From NCBI RefSeq assembly GCF_001039275.2, contig NZ_CP030117.1, positions 86,001 through 150,000 on the forward strand: a DNA stretch of 64,000 nucleotides, written 5' to 3'. Shown one piece after another: positions 44,945 through 54,176 of the stretch. Each line of letters starts with the position of its first letter. Within the stretch, counting starts at the first letter, position 1. The notes under the pieces were generated by a model. The model worked only from the letters and a program-made list of their open reading frames with translations, had not been told where the DNA came from and did not search any database. The position numbers and the translations under genes were made by a program. Origin of the DNA: Brevibacillus brevis. Its GTDB lineage: Bacteria > Bacillota > Bacilli > Brevibacillales > Brevibacillaceae.

Positions 44945-45706
44945 GTGAAAGAAGCGACACTTCGTCAAATATTGGTAGTGACAGACGGCTGCTCCAACTC
45001 GGGGATGAGTCCCGTTGCTGCGGCGGCACTGGCAAGGGAGCAAGGAATTACGGTCAATGTGATTGGCGTAATCGACAAGAGTGAGCTGGGTGAAAAAGGG
45101 GAAAAGGAAATCAGGGATATTGCGGAAGCGGGTGGTGGACTCTGCGACATCGTGTACCCCCAACAGCTTGCGCAAACGGTACAAATGCTGACGCGAAAAG
45201 CAATGACACGCACCATTCATCAAGTGGTCAATAAAGAATTAAAAGAGATTTTGGGCGATTCCGGAATAGAGGAGCTGGCACCTGATAAAAGAGTGCAGGT
45301 TGCTGGCATGGTTGACGAGCTGGGTGAAAAAAGCAGCTTGAACGTCGTGATGCTAGTGGACACCTCAGGAAGTATGAAGCCAAAGCTGTCGGCTGTTCAG
45401 CAAGCGATACACGATTTCAGTATCAGTCTGCATTCGCGGAGTGGACAAAGCAGAATGGCGGTCGGTTCATTTCCGGGGAAACAAAAGCATCTCGATATCC
45501 GCATTCCATGGACAGAAAAGGTCGAGCAGGCCCATCAAATTACGAGTGATTTGGCGATGAGCGGAATTACTCCTACAGGACCTGCCATCGTAGAGGCAAT
45601 TGCCCTGTTTGAGCAGGACAAGCTCCCACGCTCGCTGCAAGAGCGTTATATCGACCAAGACGAAGAGGACGACTCGAACGGAATGCTGCGTGACCATGTC
45701 TTTTAA
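44945..45706 (+). CDS. yabS: vWA-domain protein YabS
   Basis: A 253-residue soluble protein: residues 1-110 resemble a phage-tail-like or VWA-type fold, and the C-terminal VWA domain has the MIDAS-type DTSGS near residue 140 (VMLVDTSGSMKPKL) and GITPTGPAI. YabS is the companion of the PrkD kinase in B. subtilis and is sporulation-associated. Start GTG follows a purine-rich GGGGAG. It lies 120 bp after spoIIE and overlaps prkD by 11 bp. Confidence 0.88.
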   Translation: MKEATLRQILVVTDGCSNSGMSPVAAAALAREQGITVNVIGVIDKSELGEKGEKEIRDIAEAGGGLCDIVYPQQLAQTVQMLTRKAMTRTIHQVVNKELKEILGDSGIEELAPDKRVQVAGMVDELGEKSSLNVVMLVDTSGSMKPKLSAVQQAIHDFSISLHSRSGQSRMAVGSFPGKQKHLDIRIPWTEKVEQAHQITSDLAMSGITPTGPAIVEAIALFEQDKLPRSLQERYIDQDEEDDSNGMLRDHVF

Positions 45707-46631
45707 GGCAGCCACCCCCGACCTGCCCAAGCACTTTACTGGCAAGTGGAACAAAAAATCGTACCACGTCTTACGGGAGTTGGGGCGTGGTGCGAACGGG
45801 ACCGTGTACCTGGTATCCCAAGGTGGCGTACAGCGCGCGGTTAAGGTCGGTGTGGAAGGCATAGACATTTTAATGGAAGTGAATGTGTTGAAAAGCACAC
45901 AGCAGGGGCGGGATTCCAAAGTGGGACCGCTCCTGTGCGACGTGGACGATCTCGTTGTAAACGGGAAGGCCTGTACATTTTATGCCATGGAGTATCTTCA
46001 AGGCTTGCAATTGGATGAATATATCAAGCAAGAGGGTACGGACTGGGTGGCAGTGATGATGGTTCAATTGCTGGCGCGGCTGGATGTTTTGCACCAGCAT
46101 GGCTATATTTTTGGCGATTTGAAACCGCAGAATGTGATGGTTACCCAAACGGACAAGCAGGTACGCTTGATTGATTTCGGTGGAGTGACCAAGCTGGGCA
46201 ACGCCGTTCGGCAGTTTACAGAAGAGTATGATCGAGCTTTTTGGCATGCAGGTGATAGACGGGCTGAAGTAAGTTATGACCTGTTCTCGACAGCCGTGAT
46301 GATGGTGCGTCTGACGGTTGGAGCGGAAACGTGGAAAAACAGCCTTGGTGACCCACGTCACACGATATTACTCTGTGATATAATACGAAAAAGTGACAGC
46401 CTGTACCCTTATCGGGAGCCTTTATTGAAGGCTTTTCACGGTAAGTTTGCGACCGCGAAAGAAATGCGAACGGAGCTGTTGGCAGTCTTGCGAGATAGCA
46501 TGAGCGCCAAGCAGCAAAAGCCGCAAAAGAAACCGCGGACGAAAGGGAGTGCAGGAGCGGGTATTAGCGGTCTTTTTGTCGCCTCGCTACTCCTGTTGGC
46601 TGGCACTTTGTATTACGCATGGTTTATGTGA
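45696..46631 (+). CDS. prkD: Serine/threonine protein kinase PrkD (YabT)
   Basis: YabT is a membrane-anchored DNA-activated kinase active in early sporulation; it phosphorylates RecA and AbrB in B. subtilis. The kinase starts with LGRGANGTVYLV (P-loop), RAVKVG (ATP lysine), FGDLKPQNVMV (catalytic loop) and LIDFGG; a C-terminal membrane helix ends the protein (GLFVASLLLLAGTLYY). The ATG at 45696 is used; the upstream ORF start at 45600 is within yabS. Length 311 residues. Confidence 0.9.
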   Translation: MSFKAATPDLPKHFTGKWNKKSYHVLRELGRGANGTVYLVSQGGVQRAVKVGVEGIDILMEVNVLKSTQQGRDSKVGPLLCDVDDLVVNGKACTFYAMEYLQGLQLDEYIKQEGTDWVAVMMVQLLARLDVLHQHGYIFGDLKPQNVMVTQTDKQVRLIDFGGVTKLGNAVRQFTEEYDRAFWHAGDRRAEVSYDLFSTAVMMVRLTVGAETWKNSLGDPRHTILLCDIIRKSDSLYPYREPLLKAFHGKFATAKEMRTELLAVLRDSMSAKQQKPQKKPRTKGSAGAGISGLFVASLLLLAGTLYYAWFM

Positions 46632-46646
46632 AGGATGTGACGGTTC

Positions 46647-47396
46647 GTGTCCTCAGATTTGGTGATGGATACTTGCTTGTTGGCAGGCTCGATTATTTTG
46701 AAAAACGGTGGAGAGACATACCGGACGGAAGAGACAATGGCATTGATTGCGAAGGCAGCGGGGATGGATGACGTCAACAGCTCAGCTACGCCTACGAGCA
46801 TCATCCTGTCCTTTCGTTGCAGTGGATTCGATCATACAAGAATGGTTCGTACCCCCAAACGTACGACCAACCTCAATAAAATTACGCTCGTGAATGATGT
46901 TTCCCGACAGTTTGTCGGTGGGAAAATTAATTTGGAGCAAGCCTATCGGACGCTGCGTGAGATCGATCAGAAAAAGCAGATCTATCCGAAATGGTTGCAG
47001 CATCTAGCAGCCGCTACGGCCAGCGGCTCCTTTTCCATGCTTGCAGGGGGAGATTGGGGCAGTCTGATTCCTTCTGCGATGGCCGGGTTGATTGTGAACC
47101 TGAGCCAGGAATATTTAGAACAGTTTGTCCGGATGAAGTTTTTTACGGAGTTCTCTGCCGCTTTACTAGGAGGACTTTTCGCGTTGTTGACTGTGACGAT
47201 CTTTCCGCAGTTGCATTTAAGCATCATTATTATTGGTGCGATGCTTCCGTTGTTTCCGGGGATCGCCATCACTAACTCGCTTCGGGATTTGATGGCTGGT
47301 GATTTGGTTGCAGGTGTTTCACGCGGAGTAGAAGCCATGCTAACTGCTGTCTCCGTAGCGGTAGCCACAGCCATTATTCTTTCGTTTACGAGGTGA
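46647..47396 (+). CDS. Threonine/serine exporter, N-terminal half (ThrE/YjjP type)
   Basis: The 249-residue protein matches the DUF1212/YjjP half of ThrE exporters, with an N-terminal soluble part (ILKNGGETYRTEETM) and four or five membrane helices at the C-terminal end. Together with the next gene it would form the split two-gene ThrE transporter. Start GTG. The pair is inserted between prkD and tilS, which are adjacent in B. subtilis. The amino acid exported is not proven; Ser/Thr is from family homology. Confidence 0.85.
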   Translation: MSSDLVMDTCLLAGSIILKNGGETYRTEETMALIAKAAGMDDVNSSATPTSIILSFRCSGFDHTRMVRTPKRTTNLNKITLVNDVSRQFVGGKINLEQAYRTLREIDQKKQIYPKWLQHLAAATASGSFSMLAGGDWGSLIPSAMAGLIVNLSQEYLEQFVRMKFFTEFSAALLGGLFALLTVTIFPQLHLSIIIIGAMLPLFPGIAITNSLRDLMAGDLVAGVSRGVEAMLTAVSVAVATAIILSFTR

Positions 47397-47401
47397 GTAC
47401 G

Positions 47402-47854
47402 ATGTTGTTACAAGGATTGGCGCTTAGCTTCGCCTCTTCAGTAGCGTGGTGTGTGCTGTTCAATGTGCCGGTTCGAACAATCGTAGCGGGTGGTTTCGCC
47501 GGAGTGATCGGTTTTCTCGTCTACTCCATTCTTCCTATCTACGGTGCAGAGGTCTTGTTGTCGACGTTTGTTTCAGCTGCTGCTGTCTCTTTGCTCAGTC
47601 AGCTCTTATCTATTATACTGCGGGTCCCTTCTACGAATTTTAGCGTCGCGGGCATTATTCCACTGGTACCGGGATCGTTGGCTTACAAAGCCATGCTTGC
47701 CTTCGTGAATAATGATTATGTCGGAGGGATTACTCTGGCGACCAAGACATTGATGGTGGCCGGCGCGATTGCTTCTGGACTTATATTTGGAATTTCGGTT
47801 CTGACGATTTGGAAAGGAGCCCGCTATGCTGGCAAGCGTGCGCAACGAGATTGA
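47402..47854 (+). CDS. Threonine/serine exporter, C-terminal half (DUF3815/YjjB type)
   Basis: The 150-residue membrane protein (four or five helices; contains GFAGVIGFLVYSIL and IIPLVPGSLAYKAM) is the YjjB-type partner of the previous gene. The ATG at 47402 is used because GAGGTGAG lies 6-8 bases upstream. The end overlaps the tilS start by 29 bp, so it is coupled to tilS. Confidence 0.82.
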   Translation: MLLQGLALSFASSVAWCVLFNVPVRTIVAGGFAGVIGFLVYSILPIYGAEVLLSTFVSAAAVSLLSQLLSIILRVPSTNFSVAGIIPLVPGSLAYKAMLAFVNNDYVGGITLATKTLMVAGAIASGLIFGISVLTIWKGARYAGKRAQRD

Positions 47855-49253
47855 GTCCGAGGGGCTTTTGCTTCCAGGTGAGACTGTTGTTGTCGGAATT
47901 TCCGGCGGCAACGATTCTACCGCACTGTTGCATATATTGGCTTCTCTCAATAAACAATACCAGTATCATTGGAAGCTGCATGCTGTCCATCTGAACCACG
48001 GCTTTCGTGGGGAAGAAGCAAGACAGGACGCACTCTATGCAGAAGAGCTGTGTCGTGAACTCGGCGTGGCCTTCCACCTCTTTGAGTATGACGTCCCCGC
48101 TTATATGGAAAAAACGGGACTGGGCGGGCAAGAAGCAAGTCGCGACATTCGCTATCGGCTGTATCGAGAGGTAGGTCTGGCGCAAGGAGCGACCAAGCTG
48201 GCATTGGCCCATCATGCTGACGATCAGGTGGAAACGATTCTTTTTCGTTTTGTGCGAGGCAGTAGGCTACAAGGTCTGACAGGGATGCCGAAGCGAAGAA
48301 TGCTTGCCGATTGCCCGATTGAGCTCGTGCGTCCGCTCTTGCATAAAACGCGTCAAGAACTGGAAGGCTACTGTCGGGAACATCATCTCTTCCCCCGTGA
48401 GGATAGCAGTAACCAATCGCGCAAGTATACGCGCAATCTGCTGCGCCTGGATGTCATGCCCATATTGGAAAAAGTGAATGACAAGTATCGGGAGCATATC
48501 TTGGCTACCGCGGAGGCAATCCGGCAGGACGAAGCGCTTTTAATGAGGCTGGCTATTGAGCAGTTGGAAATGGTAACGATTAGGAAAAAGCCAGAAGCAT
48601 TTTTGATGGACAATGACAAGTTTCAAACTTGTGACGTTGCTTTACAAAGGAGAATGATTACTCTAATATTAAGTTATCTCTCAAAACATACCGAATGGTC
48701 TTCGCAACATGTGGAGACCGTTTTGCACATGCTAGGGGGAAGTCGCCCTTCTGCGGAATTGCATTTGCCGAATGACCTGGTAGTCGACCGGGTGTACGAG
48801 CGAATCACATTTCGTCGTAGAAAGCGACAGGATCGCATACATACGTATAGTTACGAGCTCGCCGTTCCCGGTGTAACCTGGATCGACGAGAGCAAGGCCA
48901 CGGTACATATTACTTACCTGGAAGGTCCCATGGATTGGGAGCGACTTCCGGCGAATGAAGCGGTCTTTGATGCCGATCAGTTGCCAGGATCGCTGTATTT
49001 GCGTAACCGAAAACCTGGAGACCGCATCACCCTGTTTGGCTCAGCAGATGGAAAGAAGCTAAAGGATTTATTGATTGATGCCAAATTTCCGCGAGCTTGG
49101 CGTGACAAACTTCCGCTTTTGACGGCGGGCGATGAGGTGATTTTGGTACCAGGTGTGCGCCGTTCCGCCGTAGCGCCTGTCAATGGACAGACCAGGCGTT
49201 TTCTACACGTGCGGGTAGAGTTTGGAGAAGATTGGCGGGAGGTTTTTTCATGA
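47826..49253 (+). CDS. tilS: tRNA(Ile)-lysidine synthetase
   Basis: TilS converts C34 of tRNA-Ile(CAU) to lysidine, essential for AUA decoding. The PP-loop SGGNDS (residues 26-31), substrate motif [16 protein letters not shown], and the C-terminal TilS domain are present. Length 475 is typical. The N residue in SGGNDS replaces the more usual P/V. AAAGGAG precedes the ATG. Hpt overlaps its end, as in B. subtilis. Confidence 0.97.
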   Translation: MLASVRNEIESEGLLLPGETVVVGISGGNDSTALLHILASLNKQYQYHWKLHAVHLNHGFRGEEARQDALYAEELCRELGVAFHLFEYDVPAYMEKTGLGGQEASRDIRYRLYREVGLAQGATKLALAHHADDQVETILFRFVRGSRLQGLTGMPKRRMLADCPIELVRPLLHKTRQELEGYCREHHLFPREDSSNQSRKYTRNLLRLDVMPILEKVNDKYREHILATAEAIRQDEALLMRLAIEQLEMVTIRKKPEAFLMDNDKFQTCDVALQRRMITLILSYLSKHTEWSSQHVETVLHMLGGSRPSAELHLPNDLVVDRVYERITFRRRKRQDRIHTYSYELAVPGVTWIDESKATVHITYLEGPMDWERLPANEAVFDADQLPGSLYLRNRKPGDRITLFGSADGKKLKDLLIDAKFPRAWRDKLPLLTAGDEVILVPGVRRSAVAPVNGQTRRFLHVRVEFGEDWREVFS

Positions 49254-49789
49254 ATCAAGACATCGAGAAGATTTTGCTATCAGAAGAGGATATCGCGGTA
49301 AAAGTTCGAGAATTGGGTGAGACGCTGGCTGCAGAATACAAGGATAAAAATCCGTTGGTCATCTGCGTGCTGAAAGGTGCAGTCATTTTCATGGCTGATC
49401 TGATCCGTCACATGAACATTCCGTGCGAAATGGACTTCATGGCAGTTTCCAGCTACGGAAGTGGAACAGAGTCCTCTGGCATGGTGAAAATCTTGAAGGA
49501 TCTCGATACATCTGTGCAAAACAGACACGTACTGGTTGTAGAAGACATCATGGACAGTGGACTGACACTGAGCCGCTTGGTAGAGCTGTTGCGCCATCGG
49601 GAAGCTGCTTCTGTAAAAGTGGTGACTCTCTTGAATAAACCAGAGCGTCGCAAGGTGGATATTTCACCGGATTACAAGGGTTACGATGTTCCAGACGAAT
49701 TCGTTGTGGGATATGGCTTGGACTATGCTGAGCACTACCGTAATCTGCCTTATATCGGTGTATTGAAGCCTGAGGTCTACACGAAGTAG
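49250..49789 (+). CDS. hpt: Hypoxanthine-guanine phosphoribosyltransferase
   Basis: Hpt (HprT) salvages hypoxanthine and guanine with PRPP. The PRPP-binding motif [17 protein letters not shown] (about residues 94-110), the [10 protein letters not shown] motif, and the C-terminal [11 protein letters not shown] loop are present. The ATG at 49250 (179 residues) is preceded by GGGAGG; a longer upstream start at 49232 is inside tilS. It overlaps tilS by 4 bp. Product is paired with FtsH in stress and (p)ppGpp-related control in relatives. Confidence 0.96.
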   Translation: MNQDIEKILLSEEDIAVKVRELGETLAAEYKDKNPLVICVLKGAVIFMADLIRHMNIPCEMDFMAVSSYGSGTESSGMVKILKDLDTSVQNRHVLVVEDIMDSGLTLSRLVELLRHREAASVKVVTLLNKPERRKVDISPDYKGYDVPDEFVVGYGLDYAEHYRNLPYIGVLKPEVYTK

Positions 49790-49791
49790 GT

Positions 49792-49819
49792 TTGTTGTGG
49801 AGACCGTACTTTCTATGAT
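49792..49819 (+). promoter_or_regulatory. ftsH promoter
   Basis: TTGTTG (49792-49797), 16 bp, TATGAT (49814-49819). Confidence 0.55.
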
Positions 49820-49858
49820 AAAATGTGAAAAGTGTCTGTTCGTGAGAGGAGGTAAGGA

Positions 49859-51811
49859 ATGAATCGCTTTTTTCGTAATACCGGGTTCTACCTACTGATT
49901 TTTCTTGTCACGGTCGGGATCGTGAATTTCATCCTCTCCGGTACTGATAAGGTTGGGAAACTTACATATCAGGAATTCCGGGTACAGCTAAAAGCTGACA
50001 ACGTCACTGAGTTGGCGCTTCGACCAGAGAATGGTACTTACAGGGTCGAGGGTACGTTGGCAAAAGCTATTCCGGGACAGGAAAGCAACAAATTTTTTAC
50101 CAATGTTCCTTTGTATGACTCAGATGTTGTTAAGCTAGTCGAAGAGAAAATCGATGCACAAAAGGTGAAGAATGTAGCGTTCAATCCTGCGGAGGGCAAC
50201 AGCATTTGGCTCACGTTCTTGACCTCTATCATTCCTTTTGTCATCATCTTCATCCTGTTTTTCTTTCTTCTGAACAATGCCCAAGGTGGCGGAAGCCGAG
50301 TCATGAACTTCGGTAAAAGCCGCGCGAAGCTTTACAACGAAGAAAAGAAACGCGTTACCTTTGACGACGTAGCAGGAGCGGACGAAGAAAAGGCTGAGCT
50401 GGAGGAAGTCGTTGATTTCCTGAAAGACAACCGCAAGTTCAATGCGGTTGGTGCTCGTATTCCAAAAGGGGTACTGCTCGTAGGTCCTCCGGGTACAGGT
50501 AAAACCTTGCTCGCACGCGCTGTTGCAGGCGAAGCTGGTGTACCGTTCTTCAGTATCTCCGGTTCTGACTTCGTGGAAATGTTCGTTGGGGTGGGTGCAT
50601 CCCGCGTACGTGACCTGTTTGAAAATGCGAAGAAAAATGCTCCTTGCATTATCTTTATTGACGAGATTGACGCCGTGGGTCGTCAACGCGGAGCTGGACT
50701 CGGCGGCGGCCACGACGAACGCGAGCAAACTCTCAACCAGTTGCTCGTAGAGATGGACGGTTTTGGTGGAAACGAAGGGATCATCATGATCGCTGCGACC
50801 AACCGACCTGACATTCTCGACCCAGCTCTCTTGCGTCCGGGACGTTTTGACCGTCAAATTACAGTGGATCGTCCTGATATCAAAGGCCGTGAAGCGGTAT
50901 TGAAGGTTCATGCCCGTAACAAGCCGATTGGCGAAGACGTGAAGCTGGAAGTGATTGCTCGTGGTACATCGGGCTTCACGGGTGCAGATTTGGAGAACTT
51001 GCTAAATGAAGCGGCTCTCTTGACTGCCCGCAGAAACAAAAAGCAAATCACGATGACGGAAGTAGATGAAGCGATTGACCGCGTGATTGCAGGTCCAGCG
51101 AAGAAGTCTCGCGTAGTGAGCGAAGACGAACGCCGTCTGGTTGCCTTCCATGAAGCTGGTCATACGATCATCGGATATCACCTGAGAAATGCAGAAATGG
51201 TACATAAGGTAACAATCATTCCGCGCGGCCAAGCTGGCGGATACACAGTGATGCTGCCGAAGGAAGACCGTTTCTTTGCTACCAAGACAGACCTGCTCGA
51301 CAAAATCGTCGGCCTGTTGGGTGGACGTGTTGCGGAAGAATTGGTGCTCGGGGATATTAGTACCGGGGCGCATAATGACTTCCAACGCGCGACTGCTATC
51401 GCTCGCAGCATGATTACCGAATACGGAATGAGCAAGCTCGGACCGATGCAATTCGGTAAGAGTCAAGGTCAGGTATTCCTGGGCCGCGACTATGGCAATG
51501 AGCGTAACTACTCTGATAAGATTGCCTACGAGATCGATCTCGAAATGCAAAATATTATCAACGAGTGCTACGCAAAGTGTACAGAATTGCTGACGAAGCA
51601 CCGTGATCAGCTCGATCTGATTGCAAACACGCTGCTCCGTGTAGAGACTCTCGATGCTGACCAGATCAAGCAATTGATCGAAACAGGTAAAATGGATAAC
51701 GATCCAGATGCAAATAAAGATGTGGTCGTGAATATTCAACCGAAGCTGGAAGAAGTAGAAGTAAAAGAAGAACCAAAGCAAGAAGATACAAACGAAGAAC
51801 CGAAACAATAA
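49859..51811 (+). CDS. ftsH: ATP-dependent membrane metalloprotease FtsH
   Basis: FtsH degrades misfolded and regulatory membrane proteins, including Spo0E in sporulation. Two membrane helices flank an extracytoplasmic domain in the first 135 residues; AAA+ P-loop GPPGTGKT (209-216), [13 protein letters not shown], and the zinc site HEAGH (431-435) follow. The C-terminal tail is Glu/Lys/Pro-rich. Length 650 is normal. GAGAGGAGG precedes the ATG. Confidence 0.98.
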   Translation: MNRFFRNTGFYLLIFLVTVGIVNFILSGTDKVGKLTYQEFRVQLKADNVTELALRPENGTYRVEGTLAKAIPGQESNKFFTNVPLYDSDVVKLVEEKIDAQKVKNVAFNPAEGNSIWLTFLTSIIPFVIIFILFFFLLNNAQGGGSRVMNFGKSRAKLYNEEKKRVTFDDVAGADEEKAELEEVVDFLKDNRKFNAVGARIPKGVLLVGPPGTGKTLLARAVAGEAGVPFFSISGSDFVEMFVGVGASRVRDLFENAKKNAPCIIFIDEIDAVGRQRGAGLGGGHDEREQTLNQLLVEMDGFGGNEGIIMIAATNRPDILDPALLRPGRFDRQITVDRPDIKGREAVLKVHARNKPIGEDVKLEVIARGTSGFTGADLENLLNEAALLTARRNKKQITMTEVDEAIDRVIAGPAKKSRVVSEDERRLVAFHEAGHTIIGYHLRNAEMVHKVTIIPRGQAGGYTVMLPKEDRFFATKTDLLDKIVGLLGGRVAEELVLGDISTGAHNDFQRATAIARSMITEYGMSKLGPMQFGKSQGQVFLGRDYGNERNYSDKIAYEIDLEMQNIINECYAKCTELLTKHRDQLDLIANTLLRVETLDADQIKQLIETGKMDNDPDANKDVVVNIQPKLEEVEVKEEPKQEDTNEEPKQ

Positions 51812-51835
51812 GGGGCGCCTCAGGTGCCCTTTTTT
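51811..51835 (+). terminator. Terminator after ftsH
   Basis: GGGCGCCT-c-AGGTGCCC followed by six T residues. Confidence 0.85.
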
Positions 51836-51900
51836 GCTATAAATATTATGGGTGTTTAGCTCCTAAGTTTTAAAGGTTTCGATGAACCAATAAAGCTAGT

Positions 51901-52111
51901 GAGAAGAAAAAGCACAGGGCTCGTAGCCCTTGACAACGCCAACCCAGTCGGAACTTTAAAAAGGGGACCACGCTAGTCGAACACTTCTTCCTTGAGAAAC
52001 TTCCGCCCGTAGGGTGGCTTTGGCTCGACGGTCCGCTTTTTAAAGTGGAGACGGCCAGTGAATCCTCATGCTGGCGTGTCAGAGTCGAAGAGAACTGTGC
52101 TTTTTCTTCTC
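51901..52111. ncRNA. Unassigned highly structured 211-bp element (RNA or MITE-like)
   Basis: A perfect 17-bp inverted repeat closes the element: GAGAAGAAAAAGCACAG (51901-51917) and its complement (52095-52111). Inside are GGGCT-cgt-AGCCC (51917-51929); TGACA and CGCCA (51931-51941, one bulged A) against TGGCGTGTCA (52072-52081); ACTTTAAAAAG plus GGACC (51953-51969) against 52030-52046 (16 of 17 paired); GTCGA/TCGAC (51976-51980, 52025-52029); and CCGCCC-gta-GGGTGG (52003-52017). GCCAG (52054-52058) can alternatively pair with CTGGC (52071-52075), competing with the second stem. No ORF, T-box or known riboswitch landmark is seen. No second copy was noticed in this window. Strand is unknown. 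Confidence 0.6.
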
Positions 52112-52162
52112 CTCCACTACGTTGACTCAATAGCAAATCAAAGCGAATGAGAGGGATTGGAT

Positions 52163-53032
52163 ATGTTGCTTACACCAGGCATGGCTGCATTTGACATGGA
52201 TGGAACCTTACTGACTCAGGATTCAAAGCTGACAGAAGGAACGAAAGAAGCACTTCGCCAATTGCAACAGCAAGGCTGCAAACTCGTTTTGTCTACGGGC
52301 AGGATGTATGGCTCCGCTCAAATGCCGATTGATTCCTTTCCTTTTGACGGGTATGTCTGTAGCAATGGGGGCGCTGTTTTTGAAGGGGATGGCACGCTGG
52401 TCCGTCGATGGCTCCTTCCTACTGAGATGGTAATCGGTGCGATCCATGCACTAAGGCAAGAAACAATTTATTATGAGCTTCATGATACCAACAGCAATCG
52501 CTGGATGATCAAAGAAGACCGTGAGCGTTTGGAAGCGACGATGAGTGAGGACGCATCTGTGGAAGGATTCTCGATCTTGAATTTTCCTTACTACAGGCTC
52601 GCTCGTGTAGAGCCATTGGCAGAGATGCTGGAAAAAGTGGAGTCCGGGGAAGTAGAAATCGTCAAATTCTTCATCTGGCATAATGAACCGGATCGTCTGG
52701 AGTGGGTGAAAGAGCAGCTGAAGGCATGGAGCGAGCAAGTGACCATCACTTCATCCGGAAAGCAGAATGTCGAGGTGATTCCTCAAGGGGTTTCCAAATG
52801 GGAAGGGCTTCAATACTTCTGTGAGAAATGGGGAATCTCCCCAGAGAAAGTAATGGCATTTGGCGATGCAGAAAACGATCGTGAGGCATTAACGGGCGCA
52901 GGGTATTCCGTCGCGATGGAAAACGCTTCTGACGAGATCAAGCAGGTGGCCAAATATATCGCCCCACACCACAATGAGGAAGGCGTTGCCCGCTTTATTC
53001 GGGAGCGTGTTCTCGGAGAAAAAGGCGAGTAA
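52163..53032 (+). CDS. HAD-superfamily phosphatase, Cof family
   Basis: A Cof-type HAD hydrolase: catalytic FDMDGTLLT near the N-terminus (nucleophile Asp about residue 11), motif II VLSTGRMYG, a large C2 cap, and motif IV FGDAENDREALTGAGYSVAM. Relatives dephosphorylate sugar phosphates, flavin or PLP intermediates; the substrate here is unknown. The ATG at 52163 is 8 bases after GAGAGGGA and gives 289 residues. It lies directly after the structured element. Confidence 0.9.
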   Translation: MLLTPGMAAFDMDGTLLTQDSKLTEGTKEALRQLQQQGCKLVLSTGRMYGSAQMPIDSFPFDGYVCSNGGAVFEGDGTLVRRWLLPTEMVIGAIHALRQETIYYELHDTNSNRWMIKEDRERLEATMSEDASVEGFSILNFPYYRLARVEPLAEMLEKVESGEVEIVKFFIWHNEPDRLEWVKEQLKAWSEQVTITSSGKQNVEVIPQGVSKWEGLQYFCEKWGISPEKVMAFGDAENDREALTGAGYSVAMENASDEIKQVAKYIAPHHNEEGVARFIRERVLGEKGE

Positions 53033-53039
53033 GAGTATG

Positions 53040-53084
53040 AAAAGCAGAAGCTGTGTCTGTACAGGCCGGTTTCTGCTTTTTTCG
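53040..53084 (+). terminator. Terminator after the HAD gene
   Basis: AAAAGCAGAA (53040-53049) pairs with TTCTGCTTTT (53071-53080), then T residues. Confidence 0.8.
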
Positions 53085-53100
53085 TTTAAAATGTACCACG

Positions 53101-53129
53101 TTGACAAGGTGAGGTTATACGCTTACAAT
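53101..53129 (+). promoter_or_regulatory. nadA promoter
   Basis: TTGACA (53101-53106), 17 bp, TACAAT (53124-53129). Confidence 0.8.
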
Positions 53130-53168
53130 GACCGTAAATTATGACACCACCGTAGGGGGATTTTTTCC

Positions 53169-54113
53169 ATGGACGCTTTAGCGTTAGAAAAAAAAGCCCA
53201 GCGCAACGCTGAGTTACGTGAACGACTACTGCAGTTGAAGAAAGAGCGTAATGCCATCATTCTTGCTCACTTTTACCAACGTCCCGAGATTCAGGAGGTC
53301 GCTGACTTCATTGGAGATTCCTTTGGATTGGCGCAGAAAGCGAAAGAAACGGATGCCGATGTGATTTTGTTCTGTGGGGTTCACTTTATGGGAGAAAGTG
53401 CAAAAATTCTCAATCCCCAGAAGACCGTCATTATTCCCGATGAACGGGCTGGCTGTCCAATGGCGGACATGGTGAACGTAGACGGACTCCGCAAGCTCAA
53501 GGCACAGCATCCAAATGCAAAGGTAGTGGCTTACATCAATACCTCTGCGGATGTGAAAGCAGAAACCTACATCTGCTGTACGTCGTCCAACGCGAAGCGC
53601 GTGATCGAGTCGATCGACAGTGATGAGATCATTTGGGTGCCGGACAAAAACCTCGGCCACTATGTATCCCAATTCACGGACAAGAAGATGATCATTTGGG
53701 AAGGGTACTGCAATACGCATGACCAACTGTCTGTAGAAGATATCATGACGTTGAAGCAGCAGCACCCAGAGGCTGTGGTAGTCGTTCATCCGGAGTGCCG
53801 CCCAGAAGTGGTATCCCTGGCTGACTACGTTGGTTCAACGACCGGAATTTTGAAATACTGCCGTGAGTCTTCGCACAAAGAGTTTATTATCGGAACGGAA
53901 GACGGCACACGCTACATGCTGGAAAAGGACAGCCCGGACAAAACGTTCATTTTCGCTTCCAAGTACCTCGTCTGCCCGAATATGAAGGTGAACAACCTGA
54001 AGAAGTGCGTCGAGGCGCTGGAGAATATGAAACCGGAGATTTTTGTTCCGAAGGATGTTGCTGATGCGGCACGTGCTTCCTTGGAGCGGATGCTTGCGGT
54101 AGCGCCAGCATAA
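53169..54113 (+). CDS. nadA: Quinolinate synthase NadA
   Basis: NadA condenses iminoaspartate with dihydroxyacetone phosphate to quinolinate, using a [4Fe-4S] cluster. Probable ligands are C96 (AGCPMADM), C181 (EGYCNTH) and C269 (VCPNMK), spaced 85 and 88 residues. Other motifs: ILAHFYQRPEIQEVADF and HPECRPEV. Length 314 fits the shorter class. It stands alone with its own promoter; nadB and nadC lie 6 kb downstream, so the usual nadBCA group is split here. Confidence 0.96.
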   Translation: MDALALEKKAQRNAELRERLLQLKKERNAIILAHFYQRPEIQEVADFIGDSFGLAQKAKETDADVILFCGVHFMGESAKILNPQKTVIIPDERAGCPMADMVNVDGLRKLKAQHPNAKVVAYINTSADVKAETYICCTSSNAKRVIESIDSDEIIWVPDKNLGHYVSQFTDKKMIIWEGYCNTHDQLSVEDIMTLKQQHPEAVVVVHPECRPEVVSLADYVGSTTGILKYCRESSHKEFIIGTEDGTRYMLEKDSPDKTFIFASKYLVCPNMKVNNLKKCVEALENMKPEIFVPKDVADAARASLERMLAVAPA

Positions 54114-54129
54114 GGGGCAGTCTCATAAA

Positions 54130-54176
54130 AGGGAAAAAGGAGTAGAGCACAGGGGCTTTACTCCCTTTTTCTTTTA
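54130..54176. terminator. Bidirectional terminator between nadA and the minus-strand FtsW-like gene
   Basis: GAAAAAGGAGTA (about 54133-54144) pairs with TACTCCCTTTTTC (about 54159-54171) with one bulge; T and A runs on either side. Confidence 0.75.

Noticed and set aside
51870..52136. Minus-strand ORF over the structured element
   Set aside because: The protein has low-complexity repeats mirrored by the stems and lacks a ribosome site; it is better explained as a structural artefact.
53130..53168. NiaR operator before nadA
   Set aside because: A string with TGACA was seen, but no convincing palindrome or match to the region before nadB.
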